64,000 nt of DNA from Pirellulimonas nuda (GTDB taxonomy: Bacteria; Planctomycetota; Planctomycetia; Pirellulales; Lacipirellulaceae). The notes under the pieces were generated by a model. It saw only the letters and a program-made list of their open reading frames with translations. It ran no database searches and had not been told where the DNA came from. Positions within the stretch are counted from its first letter, which is position 1. Each line of letters begins with the position of its first letter. Both the position numbers and the translations under genes were made by a program. Below, one piece after another: positions 8,431-15,914 of this stretch. The stretch covers positions 558,001 to 622,000 of the forward strand of contig NZ_CP036291.1 of assembly GCF_007750855.1 (NCBI RefSeq), given 5' to 3'.

Positions 8431-8622
8431 AAACCACAGCGCCACAGACAACACGGAAGGAGTGAAGAGATTGAAACCGCAGATGAACGCAGATGCATCT
8501 AGGTGTGCTGAGTCTCCTTCCCTACCTTTTCTCCTCATCTGCGTTCATCTGCGTCTATCGGCGGTTCCCTTCTACCTTCTTCTCTATCCGTCTCTATGTG
8601 CACTTTAACGCCGTGGTTCTTT
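8431..8622. repeat. Long imperfect inverted-repeat element (no gene)
   Basis: Left arm 8431-8496 (AAACCACAGCGCCACAGACA ... AACCGCAGATGAACGCAGATG) faces right arm 8537-8622 (CATCTGCGTTCATCTGCGTC ... CCGTGGTTCT). Arms are about 65-85 bp with gaps and the ends read ACCAC/GTGGT. One of six elements of this architecture in the window. Confidence 0.75.
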
Positions 8623-8773
8623 TGCCTCCGTTGCAGGACGCGTGGCTTGGTGATTGCGGCGACGGGGCAGAGCCCGTCGGCTGTTGGTTTTGGTTTGGAT
8701 CGTTTGTGGCGGCTCGATTTGACACCGGTCGCGGGGAACCGAACAATGCTTTCTGGGAAACCCTGGGTGCGTG

Positions 8774-8799
8774 GGAACTATCTTCCCCTGCCACGCGTC
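8774..8799 (+). promoter_or_regulatory. ECF-type promoter, GGAAC-N17-CGTC
   Basis: GGAAC at 8774-8778 and CGTC at 8796-8799 are spaced 17 bp, the classical group-IV (ECF) sigma promoter pattern. It lies directly upstream of an ECF sigma gene, suggesting autoregulation. It would place the transcript start near 8806, so the GTG at 8771 cannot be the start codon from this promoter. Confidence 0.6.
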
Positions 8800-8869
8800 T
8801 GTCTTTCTAGAGGGCTTCCGAGAGACGTCCTTAGGGGGGAGAAACCAGTCGACCCAGGTTCATAGCCGC

Positions 8870-9484
8870 TTGAGCGTTTCCGGCCCCCCCGACCTTGCCA
8901 GCCGCGACCCCGCGACCGCCGACGCGGAAGCGCGGTGGCTGCGCGCGGCCCGCGGGGGAGACCGCGACGCGTTCGGCCGGCTGGCGGAGAAGCACCAGCA
9001 GCGGTTGTTCCACTGCCTGCTGCGGCTGTGCGGCTCGGCGGACGACGCAGAGGAGTTGGCCCAGGACGCGTTGGTGCAGGCGTACGTGAAGCTCGATTCG
9101 TTTCAGGAGAACTCGGCGTTTTTTACGTGGCTGTACCGGATCGCGTTTAACCTAGCGGCCAGCCGTGCCCGCCGCCGCAGGCCCCGTGCGTCGCTCAACG
9201 CCGCGGTCGAGGCGGGGGTCCCCGAACCGACGGCGCCTGCCGCTCCCCCAGACGGACCTATGATCCAACAGGAACGCGACTCGCTGGTTCAGCACGCGAT
9301 CGGCCGGCTGGCGCAGGAGCACCGCCAGGTGATCGTGCTGCGGGAGATCGAGGGGCTCGACTACCAACAAATCGCCGACGTGCTCGAGACGCCCGTCGGC
9401 ACCGTGCGGAGCCGGTTGTTCCGCGCCCGGATGCAGCTCCGCGAGCTGCTGGCGCCGATGTTCGCCGAAGAGACTTCTGCCTGA
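8870..9484 (+). CDS. RNA polymerase ECF sigma factor
   Basis: 204 residues if translation begins at TTG 8870 (L/MSVSGPPDLASR); the frame is open to a GTG at 8771, but that codon overlaps the predicted promoter. Region 2 is clear: DAFGRLAEKHQQRLFHCLLR, then the DDAEELAQDALVQAY and FFTWLYRIAFNLA signatures. Region 4 contains the helix-turn-helix EIEGLDYQQIADVLETPVGT followed by VRSRLFRARMQL. It directs core polymerase to extracytoplasmic-stress-type promoters. The stop codon overlaps the next start by one base (TGATG), so it is probably co-translated with the downstream anti-sigma-like membrane protein. Confidence 0.92.
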   Translation: MSVSGPPDLASRDPATADAEARWLRAARGGDRDAFGRLAEKHQQRLFHCLLRLCGSADDAEELAQDALVQAYVKLDSFQENSAFFTWLYRIAFNLAASRARRRRPRASLNAAVEAGVPEPTAPAAPPDGPMIQQERDSLVQHAIGRLAQEHRQVIVLREIEGLDYQQIADVLETPVGTVRSRLFRARMQLRELLAPMFAEETSA

Positions 9485-11277
9485 TGACGCAACCACCCGC
9501 CAACCCGAACAACACACCCAGCGGCGCCCCCGACGCGCGGCTCGCGGAGCTGATTAGCGCGCTGGCCGACGGGCAGCTCACCGGCGCCGAGCGGGCCGAG
9601 GCCGAGGCCGCCGTGGCGGCCAGCCCGGAATCGCACCGGCTGATGAACGACTTCCAGACGCTCTCGTCGGCCATCCGCGCGTTGCCGGCCCAGGCGCCGC
9701 GGACCGACCTCGCCGCCGCGGTGCGTCGGCGGCTTGATGCCGAGGCGCCCGCCCGCGGCGGCGGCGGGAGCCTGCCGATCGGGCGTTCGCCCCGGGGCTG
9801 GATGTGGGCGGCGCTTGCGATTGCCGCCGCGGTAGCGCTGATGGTCACCACCCGCGACGGCGGCCAGAACGACGTAGCGCTGAAGGCGCCGGCAGAAGGG
9901 GCGCTGGCCGATGCACGCGGGCCGGACCGCCCCGCGGCAGCGAAGCCCGACGCGGCATTCGTCGCGGTCGACGAGCCCGAGGGGACCGACAACGCTCTGG
10001 CAGACGCTATCGTCGCAGACGAAGCGGCCCCGCCACCCGCCAGGGAGGAAGCAGCCGCGTTGGCGAAGTTAGACAGCGATGCGGGCCGCGCGTCGGATGC
10101 TCCGTCCGGCGCTGCGTCTGACGCCGCGACAGACCGCGCGAGCCGTGCCATGGGCCGTCGGATGGAAGCGGTCCAAGAAGACTCGCGGGACCGGTTCGCC
10201 GCGAGCGAGCCGGCCGACCCGGCCGGGGTCGCCGTCAATGGCGTCGACGGCAGAGTACCCGACGCGATCGCCGAGGGCTTGGGCGAGGGGGGGCGCGCCG
10301 CCGATGGCGCTGGCCTCGACAGGGAGGCTCCGCTGCAAAGCGTCATCGCCGAGACGCAGAACTTCTTTGCCAACAACGCCGCGCCCGAGCCGAACCCGGC
10401 GCTGCAGTTGTTCGTGAGCGTTCAGGCCAAGCCCGAAGCGCTGCGTACCGGCCAGTTCGTGCGGACGCTGGGGCGGAACCAGATGGAGGTGGAGCCGATG
10501 GAGTCGTTGGGCGCGATCGCGGGCTCCTCCGAAGCCAACGAGCCGGCCGACCGCCAGCGCGGCGCCGGGACGCGGCCCGCCATCGGCGACCGCGCGCTGG
10601 CCGCCGACGTTGAGCTGGTGCTGATGGACGCCCCCGCGTCGCAGGTGCTGGCGTGCCTGGCCGACCTCAAGGGGGACTATTCAAACTACGACAGCATCGA
10701 GGTAGAGACCCTCCCCGCCCAGCAGCCTCGCTCGGCCCGCTCGCCTGCGGCCCAACCGTCGGTCGCTTCGGCAGGCTCGCCGTCCGCCGAATATAGGTCG
10801 CTTCGATCGCCGACCCAGTCGGCTGGCCAGTCGGTGGGCCAGTCGGTGGGCCAGTCAGCGACTCCGTCGCTTGGCGCCCAGCAGGGGGCCGCCAAGCAGT
10901 TCCGCAGCGAGGACCGCTGGTACTCGTTCAACCGCGGAAGTGGGGGGCCTGCCGAAGCCGATTGGCAGTACGAACAGGCCGCCCAGCAGCTCAACCGCTT
11001 CAATAATCGCGGCGTGGTGCAGCAGGGGGCAAGCCAACAAGCACGCGAGCAACGCTTCGGGTACGCCGGCGGCGAGCTCGGTGGGGGCGCCGGGGGCCGG
11101 CCGGCCGAAGCAGACGCCGACCGCACGCTCGACCAGCGCGCCATCGTGGCGCCGCGGATCTTGCTGGCACGGTCGAAAGAGAAGACGCCGGCCTCTGGGG
11201 TCGCCGAGCGTGTGCAGGCGTTGTTCTTGCTGCGGGCGGTCGACGCCCCGCCGAGCCCGGCCGCGCCTGCTCCCTAG
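9484..11277 (+). CDS. Anti-sigma-factor-like transmembrane protein
   Basis: 597 residues. Residues 10-95 resemble the cytoplasmic part of RseA-type anti-sigma factors (RLAELISALADGQLTGAERAEAEAAV...), with the typical short helices but without the HxxxCxxC zinc motif. One membrane helix lies at about 102-121 (GWMWAALAIAAAVALMV). The periplasmic remainder is long, low-complexity and alanine/aspartate-rich to about residue 290. A folded segment follows (about 300-400, PALQLFVSVQAKPEALRTGQF ... VELVLMDAPASQVLACLADL), then a glutamine/serine-rich tail with a small VGQS repeat. The start overlaps the stop of the sigma gene, so it probably holds that sigma factor inactive until a periplasmic signal arrives. 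Confidence 0.85.
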   Translation: MTQPPANPNNTPSGAPDARLAELISALADGQLTGAERAEAEAAVAASPESHRLMNDFQTLSSAIRALPAQAPRTDLAAAVRRRLDAEAPARGGGGSLPIGRSPRGWMWAALAIAAAVALMVTTRDGGQNDVALKAPAEGALADARGPDRPAAAKPDAAFVAVDEPEGTDNALADAIVADEAAPPPAREEAAALAKLDSDAGRASDAPSGAASDAATDRASRAMGRRMEAVQEDSRDRFAASEPADPAGVAVNGVDGRVPDAIAEGLGEGGRAADGAGLDREAPLQSVIAETQNFFANNAAPEPNPALQLFVSVQAKPEALRTGQFVRTLGRNQMEVEPMESLGAIAGSSEANEPADRQRGAGTRPAIGDRALAADVELVLMDAPASQVLACLADLKGDYSNYDSIEVETLPAQQPRSARSPAAQPSVASAGSPSAEYRSLRSPTQSAGQSVGQSVGQSATPSLGAQQGAAKQFRSEDRWYSFNRGSGGPAEADWQYEQAAQQLNRFNNRGVVQQGASQQAREQRFGYAGGELGGGAGGRPAEADADRTLDQRAIVAPRILLARSKEKTPASGVAERVQALFLLRAVDAPPSPAAPAP

Positions 11278-11435
11278 CGCTGGGGGACGCCGCCACCCGC
11301 TGGCTGCCGGTGCTAGCTCGCGCGTCGCGGCGCCAGGAAAACTGCCCTCGCCCCCGCAGCGGCGTTCTTCTAACCTCCCGCGCCTGTTGCGCACCGTGTG
11401 CGCGCCCCGAAGGAACGTCAAGGAGGACGATAGCA

Positions 11436-12851
11436 ATGGATACGATTCGACCGCTTGCCACGATCACGATCCTGGCCGTGCTTGGTTTGTTCTTGGCGAT
11501 GAAGATTAATCAGAGCCCCGTGGCGCCCATCGAAGGCATCAGCGGCGACGCGTGGGAGCAGACCGACCCGCGGGCCACCGAGGTCGCTACCGCTTGGCCG
11601 GGCGCTGCCGAAACGGCGCCGCCGGCCACGACGGCCGACGCCGCGGCAAAGCCCGCGGCCAGCGTCACGGCGGCCCCCGCCATGCCGGAGCTGCCGATGC
11701 CGATGGAGATCCCCACCGCGCGGTACGGCGCCGCCGAACAGAGCAAGCCGGAGAAGGTCGCCGCGTCGGGGCGAGTGCCGTCGTTGGGGACCACCACGGC
11801 CGACATGGCCGGCTCCCTGCCCGCCGTCCCCCCCCAGCCCGAGACGCCCCAGCCGAAGGCGCCCCAGCCGCGGGACCCCCAGCCACAGGACCCGCAGCCC
11901 AAGTCGCCCGAGGCGGTCGCCCTGGCGCTCCCCGTGGCAGCGGCGGCCGGCGGGCGTTATGCCGAATCCGAAACGACGCCGATCGATTTCTCGGCGCTCG
12001 ACTCGATCCCCCCGGCCAAGGCCGACACGCCGACGCCGCGCGAAGCCGCGCCGGCCGACGAGATGGCGTCGCTGCCGGCGCTGCCCAGCCTGCCGGCGAT
12101 GACCCCCCCCGCTTCGCAGGGGGCGGGAAGCCCCGCGCTCGGGGGCTCTCCGTTCGACCTCGCTAGGCCCGCGATCGACGCGGCGCTCGAGCGTGGCGAA
12201 CTAAGCCGCGCCCACCTGCTGCTGACGCAGTGGTACAGCGACCCCACACTCACCCCCGCGCAGAAACTCGAGGTCGAGCAGCTCGTGAGCCAGCTCGCCG
12301 GATCGGTGATCTACTCGACCGATCACCTGATCGAGCCGGCCCACGAGGTCCAGTCGGGCGAGACGCTCGAGACGATCGCCGCCAAGTACAACGTCCCCTG
12401 GCAGTTGTTGGCGAAGATCAACGGCGTCTCCAGCGCGGACGGCGTCCGGCCGGGGCAATCGGTCAAGGTGATCCGCGGCCCGTTCCAGGGGATGGTCGAC
12501 CTGAGCGACCAGCAACTGGTGCTGATGGTCGGCGGCCGCTACGCGGGCCGGTTCCCGGTGCGGCTGGACGGCGCCGCCAGCAGCGGCGGTGAGTGGACCG
12601 TGGAGCAGAAGAAACTCGAACCGGTGCGCGGCACCCCGTACGCCGCCTACGACCCCAGCGCCGCGGCCGCGGCGCAGCAGAAGGTGGTGGTGCTCCGACG
12701 CCCGGGGGGAGCGTTCGGCCCCAGCGTGGTGTTGGGCAGCCCCGAGGCGCCCAGCGAGGCGCACCAGGGCCGGATCTCTGTCGCCCAGAAGGACCTAGAC
12801 GACCTGTACGACATCCTGTCGGTCGGCTCGCAGGTCACCATCCGCCTGTAG
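11436..12851 (+). CDS. LysM protein with degenerate L,D-transpeptidase-like domain
   Basis: 471 residues starting at ATG 11436 behind a strong AAGGAGG ribosome binding site. An N-terminal membrane anchor (about 5-23) is followed by a long proline/alanine-rich spacer with a repeated PQPK/PQPR pattern (about 125-160). One LysM domain lies at about 303-346 (HEVQSGETLETIAAKYNV ... GQSVKVI). The last 120 residues look like a YkuD L,D-transpeptidase fold (VDLSDQQLVLMVGGRYAGRFPV ... DLDDLYDILSVGSQVTIRL). The expected HGT and S-x-GC catalytic motifs are missing; the cysteine position reads GRIS. It is probably a non-catalytic peptidoglycan-binding envelope protein. It follows the sigma/anti-sigma pair by 158 bp. 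Confidence 0.8.
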   Translation: MDTIRPLATITILAVLGLFLAMKINQSPVAPIEGISGDAWEQTDPRATEVATAWPGAAETAPPATTADAAAKPAASVTAAPAMPELPMPMEIPTARYGAAEQSKPEKVAASGRVPSLGTTTADMAGSLPAVPPQPETPQPKAPQPRDPQPQDPQPKSPEAVALALPVAAAAGGRYAESETTPIDFSALDSIPPAKADTPTPREAAPADEMASLPALPSLPAMTPPASQGAGSPALGGSPFDLARPAIDAALERGELSRAHLLLTQWYSDPTLTPAQKLEVEQLVSQLAGSVIYSTDHLIEPAHEVQSGETLETIAAKYNVPWQLLAKINGVSSADGVRPGQSVKVIRGPFQGMVDLSDQQLVLMVGGRYAGRFPVRLDGAASSGGEWTVEQKKLEPVRGTPYAAYDPSAAAAAQQKVVVLRRPGGAFGPSVVLGSPEAPSEAHQGRISVAQKDLDDLYDILSVGSQVTIRL

Positions 12852-12927
12852 TCGCTGCGCGACGGGACTGGGGGAGGCGCTGCTGGCGCAGCGGGGGCTG
12901 GGGGTTGGGGACGCGCAAGCGATGCCC

Positions 12928-12959
12928 GATAGCAGCCGACCCGTAGGTCGTCTGCTATC
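12928..12959. repeat. Hairpin GATAGCAGCCGACC / GGTCGTCTGCTATC
   Basis: 14-bp arms with one mismatch around a 4-bp loop, 76 bp after the LysM gene and 54 bp before pyrE. Same family as 54785-54817. No U-run follows, so it is not a classical terminator. Confidence 0.65.
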
Positions 12960-13013
12960 ATCCTTCTTGTTTTCTCGCCCCCCGTCCCTCACCCCGCGGC
13001 GCAGCCGCTTGCC

Positions 13014-13568
13014 ATGTACGACCGCGACGCGCTTGCCCAGTTGATCCGTGAGAAGGCGCTCAAGTTTGGCTCCTTCACGCTCGCCTCGGGGAAACAGGCC
13101 AGCTACTACCTCGACTGCCGGCAGGTAACGCTCGACTCGGCCGGCGCCCAGCTCATCGGCGAGGGGATGCTCGACCTGATCGGCAACCCGCTCCCCGAGC
13201 TGGTCGGCGGGATGGTGATCGGCGCCGATCCGATCACCGCCGCGGTGCTCACCGTCGCCGGCTCGCGCGGGCTCCCGCTCCGCGGGGTGATGGTCCGCAA
13301 AGAGCCCAAGGCCCACGGCCGCGGGCAGCAGGTCGAGGGCCCCTACCTGGCCGGCGAGCGGCTCGTGATTGTCGAGGACGTCGTCACCACCGGCGGCAGC
13401 AGCCTCAAGGCGATCGAGCACTGCGAAGCGGTCGGGCTGAAGGTGGAGCGCGTGCTGGCCATCATCGACCGCGAAGAGGGGGGCAAAGAGGCGTTCGCGG
13501 CCAAGGGCTACGAGCTAACCTCGTTGTTCAAGGTCTCCGACTTCGGTATCGACCCCAGCGGCAACTAA
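13014..13568 (+). CDS. pyrE: Orotate phosphoribosyltransferase
   Basis: 184 residues. Converts orotate and PRPP to orotidine 5'-phosphate in pyrimidine synthesis. The N-terminus LIREKALKFGSFTLASGKQASYYLDCR is characteristic of PyrE (hood and substrate loop). KEPKAHGRGQQVEG matches the flexible K-x-x-x-H catalytic loop, and VIVEDVVTTGGSSLKAI is the PRPP-binding P-loop with adjacent acidic residues. Length is slightly short but normal for this family. No other pyr gene adjoins it. Confidence 0.93.
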   Translation: MYDRDALAQLIREKALKFGSFTLASGKQASYYLDCRQVTLDSAGAQLIGEGMLDLIGNPLPELVGGMVIGADPITAAVLTVAGSRGLPLRGVMVRKEPKAHGRGQQVEGPYLAGERLVIVEDVVTTGGSSLKAIEHCEAVGLKVERVLAIIDREEGGKEAFAAKGYELTSLFKVSDFGIDPSGN

Positions 13569-13589
13569 GCAGCAACACGACGCCCCCCC

Positions 13590-13677
13590 AATAGCCGCCG
13601 GGCTACGCCCCGGCCGGTGCGGAGGAGCAACCCGCGGCAATCGAGCGCCAGCGACGCGGCGGAGCCCGTCGGCTATT
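13590..13677. repeat. Palindromic element, AATAGCCGCCGGGCTACG family
   Basis: Ends AATAGCCG.CGGGCT.CG and CG.CGGAGCCCGTCGGCTATT are inverted relative to each other with a partly paired centre. The same architecture recurs at 22942-23025. It fills most of the gap between pyrE and the next gene. Confidence 0.7.
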
Positions 13678-13705
13678 CACCACTTACTACTCACGATTCA
13701 CTCGT

Positions 13706-14389
13706 TTGGAAACCTCGCTCCATCAGCAGCTCAAGGCCCACTACGCCGGCGCCAGCGGTGAGATCGAGGTGCGCCTGGGCCGCTTCCGCATCGACGTGGT
13801 GCTGGGCGACGAGCTGATCGAGATCCAGCACGGCGGGCTGGCCGCGATCCGTGACAAGATCCGCAAGCTGTGCGAGACACACCCGGTGCGCGTCGTCAAG
13901 CCGATCGTCGCCCGCAAGCAGATCATCAAGTACGACAAGCAGGGGGGCCAGGTCGTGTCGTCGCGGCTGAGCCCCAAGCGGGGCGCCATGATCAACCTGT
14001 TCGACGAGCTGCTGCACTTCACCCGCGCCTTCCCCCACCCCCGCTTGAAGCTCGAAGCGGTGCTGGTGGAGGTCGAAGAGCACCGCTCGCCGGGCCACGG
14101 CCGCCGGCGCCGGTGGCGGAAGAACGACTTTGTGGTCGACGACCAGCGGCTCGCGGAGGTTGGCGAGAGTGTGACGCTGCGCCGCGCCGCCGACCTGCTG
14201 AAGCTGCTGCCGGCGATCCCCCGCGGCCCTTTCGACACCGGCGCCCTGGCCCAGGCCATCGGCGAGCAGCGGTGGGTGGCGCAGCGGATCGCCTACGTCC
14301 TCAGGCACACCGGCGCCATCCACGAGGTGGGCAAACAGGGCAACGCCCGGCTCTACCGCCGCGGCGCGGGCCGTCGGCGAGCCGCATAG
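13706..14389 (+). CDS. Hypothetical protein with nuclease-like N-terminus
   Basis: 227 residues with a TTG start (METSLHQQLKAHYAG); no ATG fits the conserved-looking N-terminus better. Residues 15-45 read GASGEIEVRLGRFRIDVVLGDELIEIQHG, resembling a PD-(D/E)XK active site: an early E, then D in RID, then E-x-Q in place of E-x-K. A basic middle follows (GRRRRWRKNDFVVDD) and a C-terminal helical domain suggestive of a winged helix (FDTGALAQAIGEQRWVAQRIAYVL ... GAIHEVGKQGNARLYRR). This combination suggests a DNA-binding or DNA-processing protein of planctomycetes, function unproven. Confidence 0.65.
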   Translation: METSLHQQLKAHYAGASGEIEVRLGRFRIDVVLGDELIEIQHGGLAAIRDKIRKLCETHPVRVVKPIVARKQIIKYDKQGGQVVSSRLSPKRGAMINLFDELLHFTRAFPHPRLKLEAVLVEVEEHRSPGHGRRRRWRKNDFVVDDQRLAEVGESVTLRRAADLLKLLPAIPRGPFDTGALAQAIGEQRWVAQRIAYVLRHTGAIHEVGKQGNARLYRRGAGRRRAA

Positions 14390-14635
14390 CGCGGTCGCCC
14401 GATGGCCGCCGCGGGGTTGTCGACCGCGTGACGCCGGCTTACGCTTCCCAGGGGTTTTGAGGCAGGCGCGCCCTCCGTGGCGCTACGCGCAATCGGGGCA
14501 TGCATGGCGGGGGAATCCGACGGGCCACAACAGGCGCCAAAAACGGCGTCAACCACGGCGGCTGCGGGCCCAGCAGTTACGGGCCCGGCAACCGACGCCG
14601 GGCAGATGGTCCGCCGCTGCGCCGCCTTCCGCCTG

Positions 14636-15622
14636 ATGGGGGTCCGCGTGCTGGGCTCCGGCTCGTTCGTGCCCGACAACGTGGTCACCAACGACGACCT
14701 CGCCTCGCTCGGCTGCGACGCCGAGTGGATCGTCCAGCGGACCGGCATCCGCGAGCGGCGCCACGCCCCCCCCGGCATGGCCACCAGCGACATGGCCGTT
14801 GAGGCCTCGCGGCGGGCGATCGCGGCGGCCGGCGTCGACCCCGCCGAGATCGACCTGGTGGTGCTCGCCACCCTCTCGCCCGACCACCTGCTGCCGCAGA
14901 CCGCCTCGGCGGTGCAGGACCGGCTCGGCCTGAACTGCGCCGCGATGGACGTCTCGGCCGCCTGCGCGGGATTCGTCTACGCGTTGGTGACCGGCGCCCA
15001 GTTTGTAGGGAACGGTTGCGCGCGGAGCGTGCTGGTGATCGGGGCCGACACGAACAGCCGGGTCGTCGACCCGGCCGACAAGAAAACCTACCCGCTGTTC
15101 GGCGACGGCGCGGGCGCCGTGGTGATCGGGCCGGGCTCGGCCGAGCAGGGGCTGCTCTCCTACACGATGGGCGCCGACGGCGCCGGCACGTCGCTGCTGT
15201 ACCGCCCGACCGGCGGCGTGCAGCGGCCCTTCGGCGAGTGCCTGACCCAGGGCCCCAAGGCGTGGGTGGACGCCTCGTGGATGAAGATGGACGGCCGGCC
15301 GGTGTTCAAGTGGGCGGTGCGGCTGATGGAAGACTCGTTCCGGCAGGTGCTGCAGCACGCGGGACAGACGCAAGACCGGGTCGACCTGTGGCTGCTGCAC
15401 CAAGCCAACATGCGGATCCTGGACGCCGCGATCACGAGCATGGGGATCGAACCGGGCCGGGTCCCCGCGCAGCTCGACCGCTACGGCAACACCTCGGCCG
15501 GCAGCATCCCGATGATCCTCGACGAAGCGCTGCTCGCGGGCCGCATCCAGCCGGGCAACGAAGTCATGTTCTGCGGCTTCGGCGCCGGCCTCAGTTGGGG
15601 CACCGCGCTTTGGAAGTGGTGA
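14636..15622 (+). CDS. fabH: 3-oxoacyl-[acyl-carrier-protein] synthase III
   Basis: 328 residues from ATG 14636 (MGVRVLGSGSFVPDNVV); the frame extends upstream but that part is low-complexity and does not match the family. Initiates type II fatty acid synthesis by condensing acetyl-CoA with malonyl-ACP. The catalytic triad is visible: C110 in DVSAACAGFVYAL, H255 in LLHQANMRI and N285 in YGNTSAGSIP. The typical WIVQRTGIRERR motif lies at 31-42. No other fab gene is adjacent here, so this may be a stand-alone copy. A long inverted-repeat element follows the stop codon. Confidence 0.92.
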   Translation: MGVRVLGSGSFVPDNVVTNDDLASLGCDAEWIVQRTGIRERRHAPPGMATSDMAVEASRRAIAAAGVDPAEIDLVVLATLSPDHLLPQTASAVQDRLGLNCAAMDVSAACAGFVYALVTGAQFVGNGCARSVLVIGADTNSRVVDPADKKTYPLFGDGAGAVVIGPGSAEQGLLSYTMGADGAGTSLLYRPTGGVQRPFGECLTQGPKAWVDASWMKMDGRPVFKWAVRLMEDSFRQVLQHAGQTQDRVDLWLLHQANMRILDAAITSMGIEPGRVPAQLDRYGNTSAGSIPMILDEALLAGRIQPGNEVMFCGFGAGLSWGTALWKW

Positions 15623-15630
15623 CGGACGAT

Positions 15631-15895
15631 CAACCACTAAGGGCACGAAGACGCAAGAAGGACGGACGGACGCATGAGAGAAGAAAGACAGAGAAGCCGC
15701 CAAGTCGCCACGAGCGCCAAGACGCGCCAAGGACGGAAAGGCAGATTGATTGTTAAGTGATGAATCGTTCAAGCGCTACGAGATCGACTTCTGATTTAGA
15801 TCATCCCATTGAATGTTCGTTCTTGGCGCTCGTGGCGGCTTGGCGACTGCTTTTCGTCCGTCCTTCGTGCTTCGTCGTGTCCTTTGTGGTTAACC
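15631..15895. repeat. Long imperfect inverted-repeat element (no gene)
   Basis: Left arm about 15631-15722 (AACCACTAAGGGCACGAAGA ... GCCGCCAAGTCGCCACGAGC) pairs with right arm 15820-15895 (GCTCGTGGCGGCTTGGCGAC ... CCTTTGTGGTTAACC). The central ~97 bp are unpaired and AT-richer. Same architecture as elements at 8431, 46601, 51167, 52438 and 62669. It ends 20 bp before the pepF start codon. Confidence 0.8.
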
Positions 15896-15914
15896 TTTAG
15901 AACAAGCTAGATTC

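Larger units (their letters stand above)
8341..8773. other. Intergenic region holding a hairpin and an inverted-repeat element
   Basis: 433 bp between divergent bioF and the ECF promoter. Contains a GCCGACCTACGGTCGGC palindrome (8380-8396) and the long inverted-repeat element at 8431-8622. No credible gene. Confidence 0.5.
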
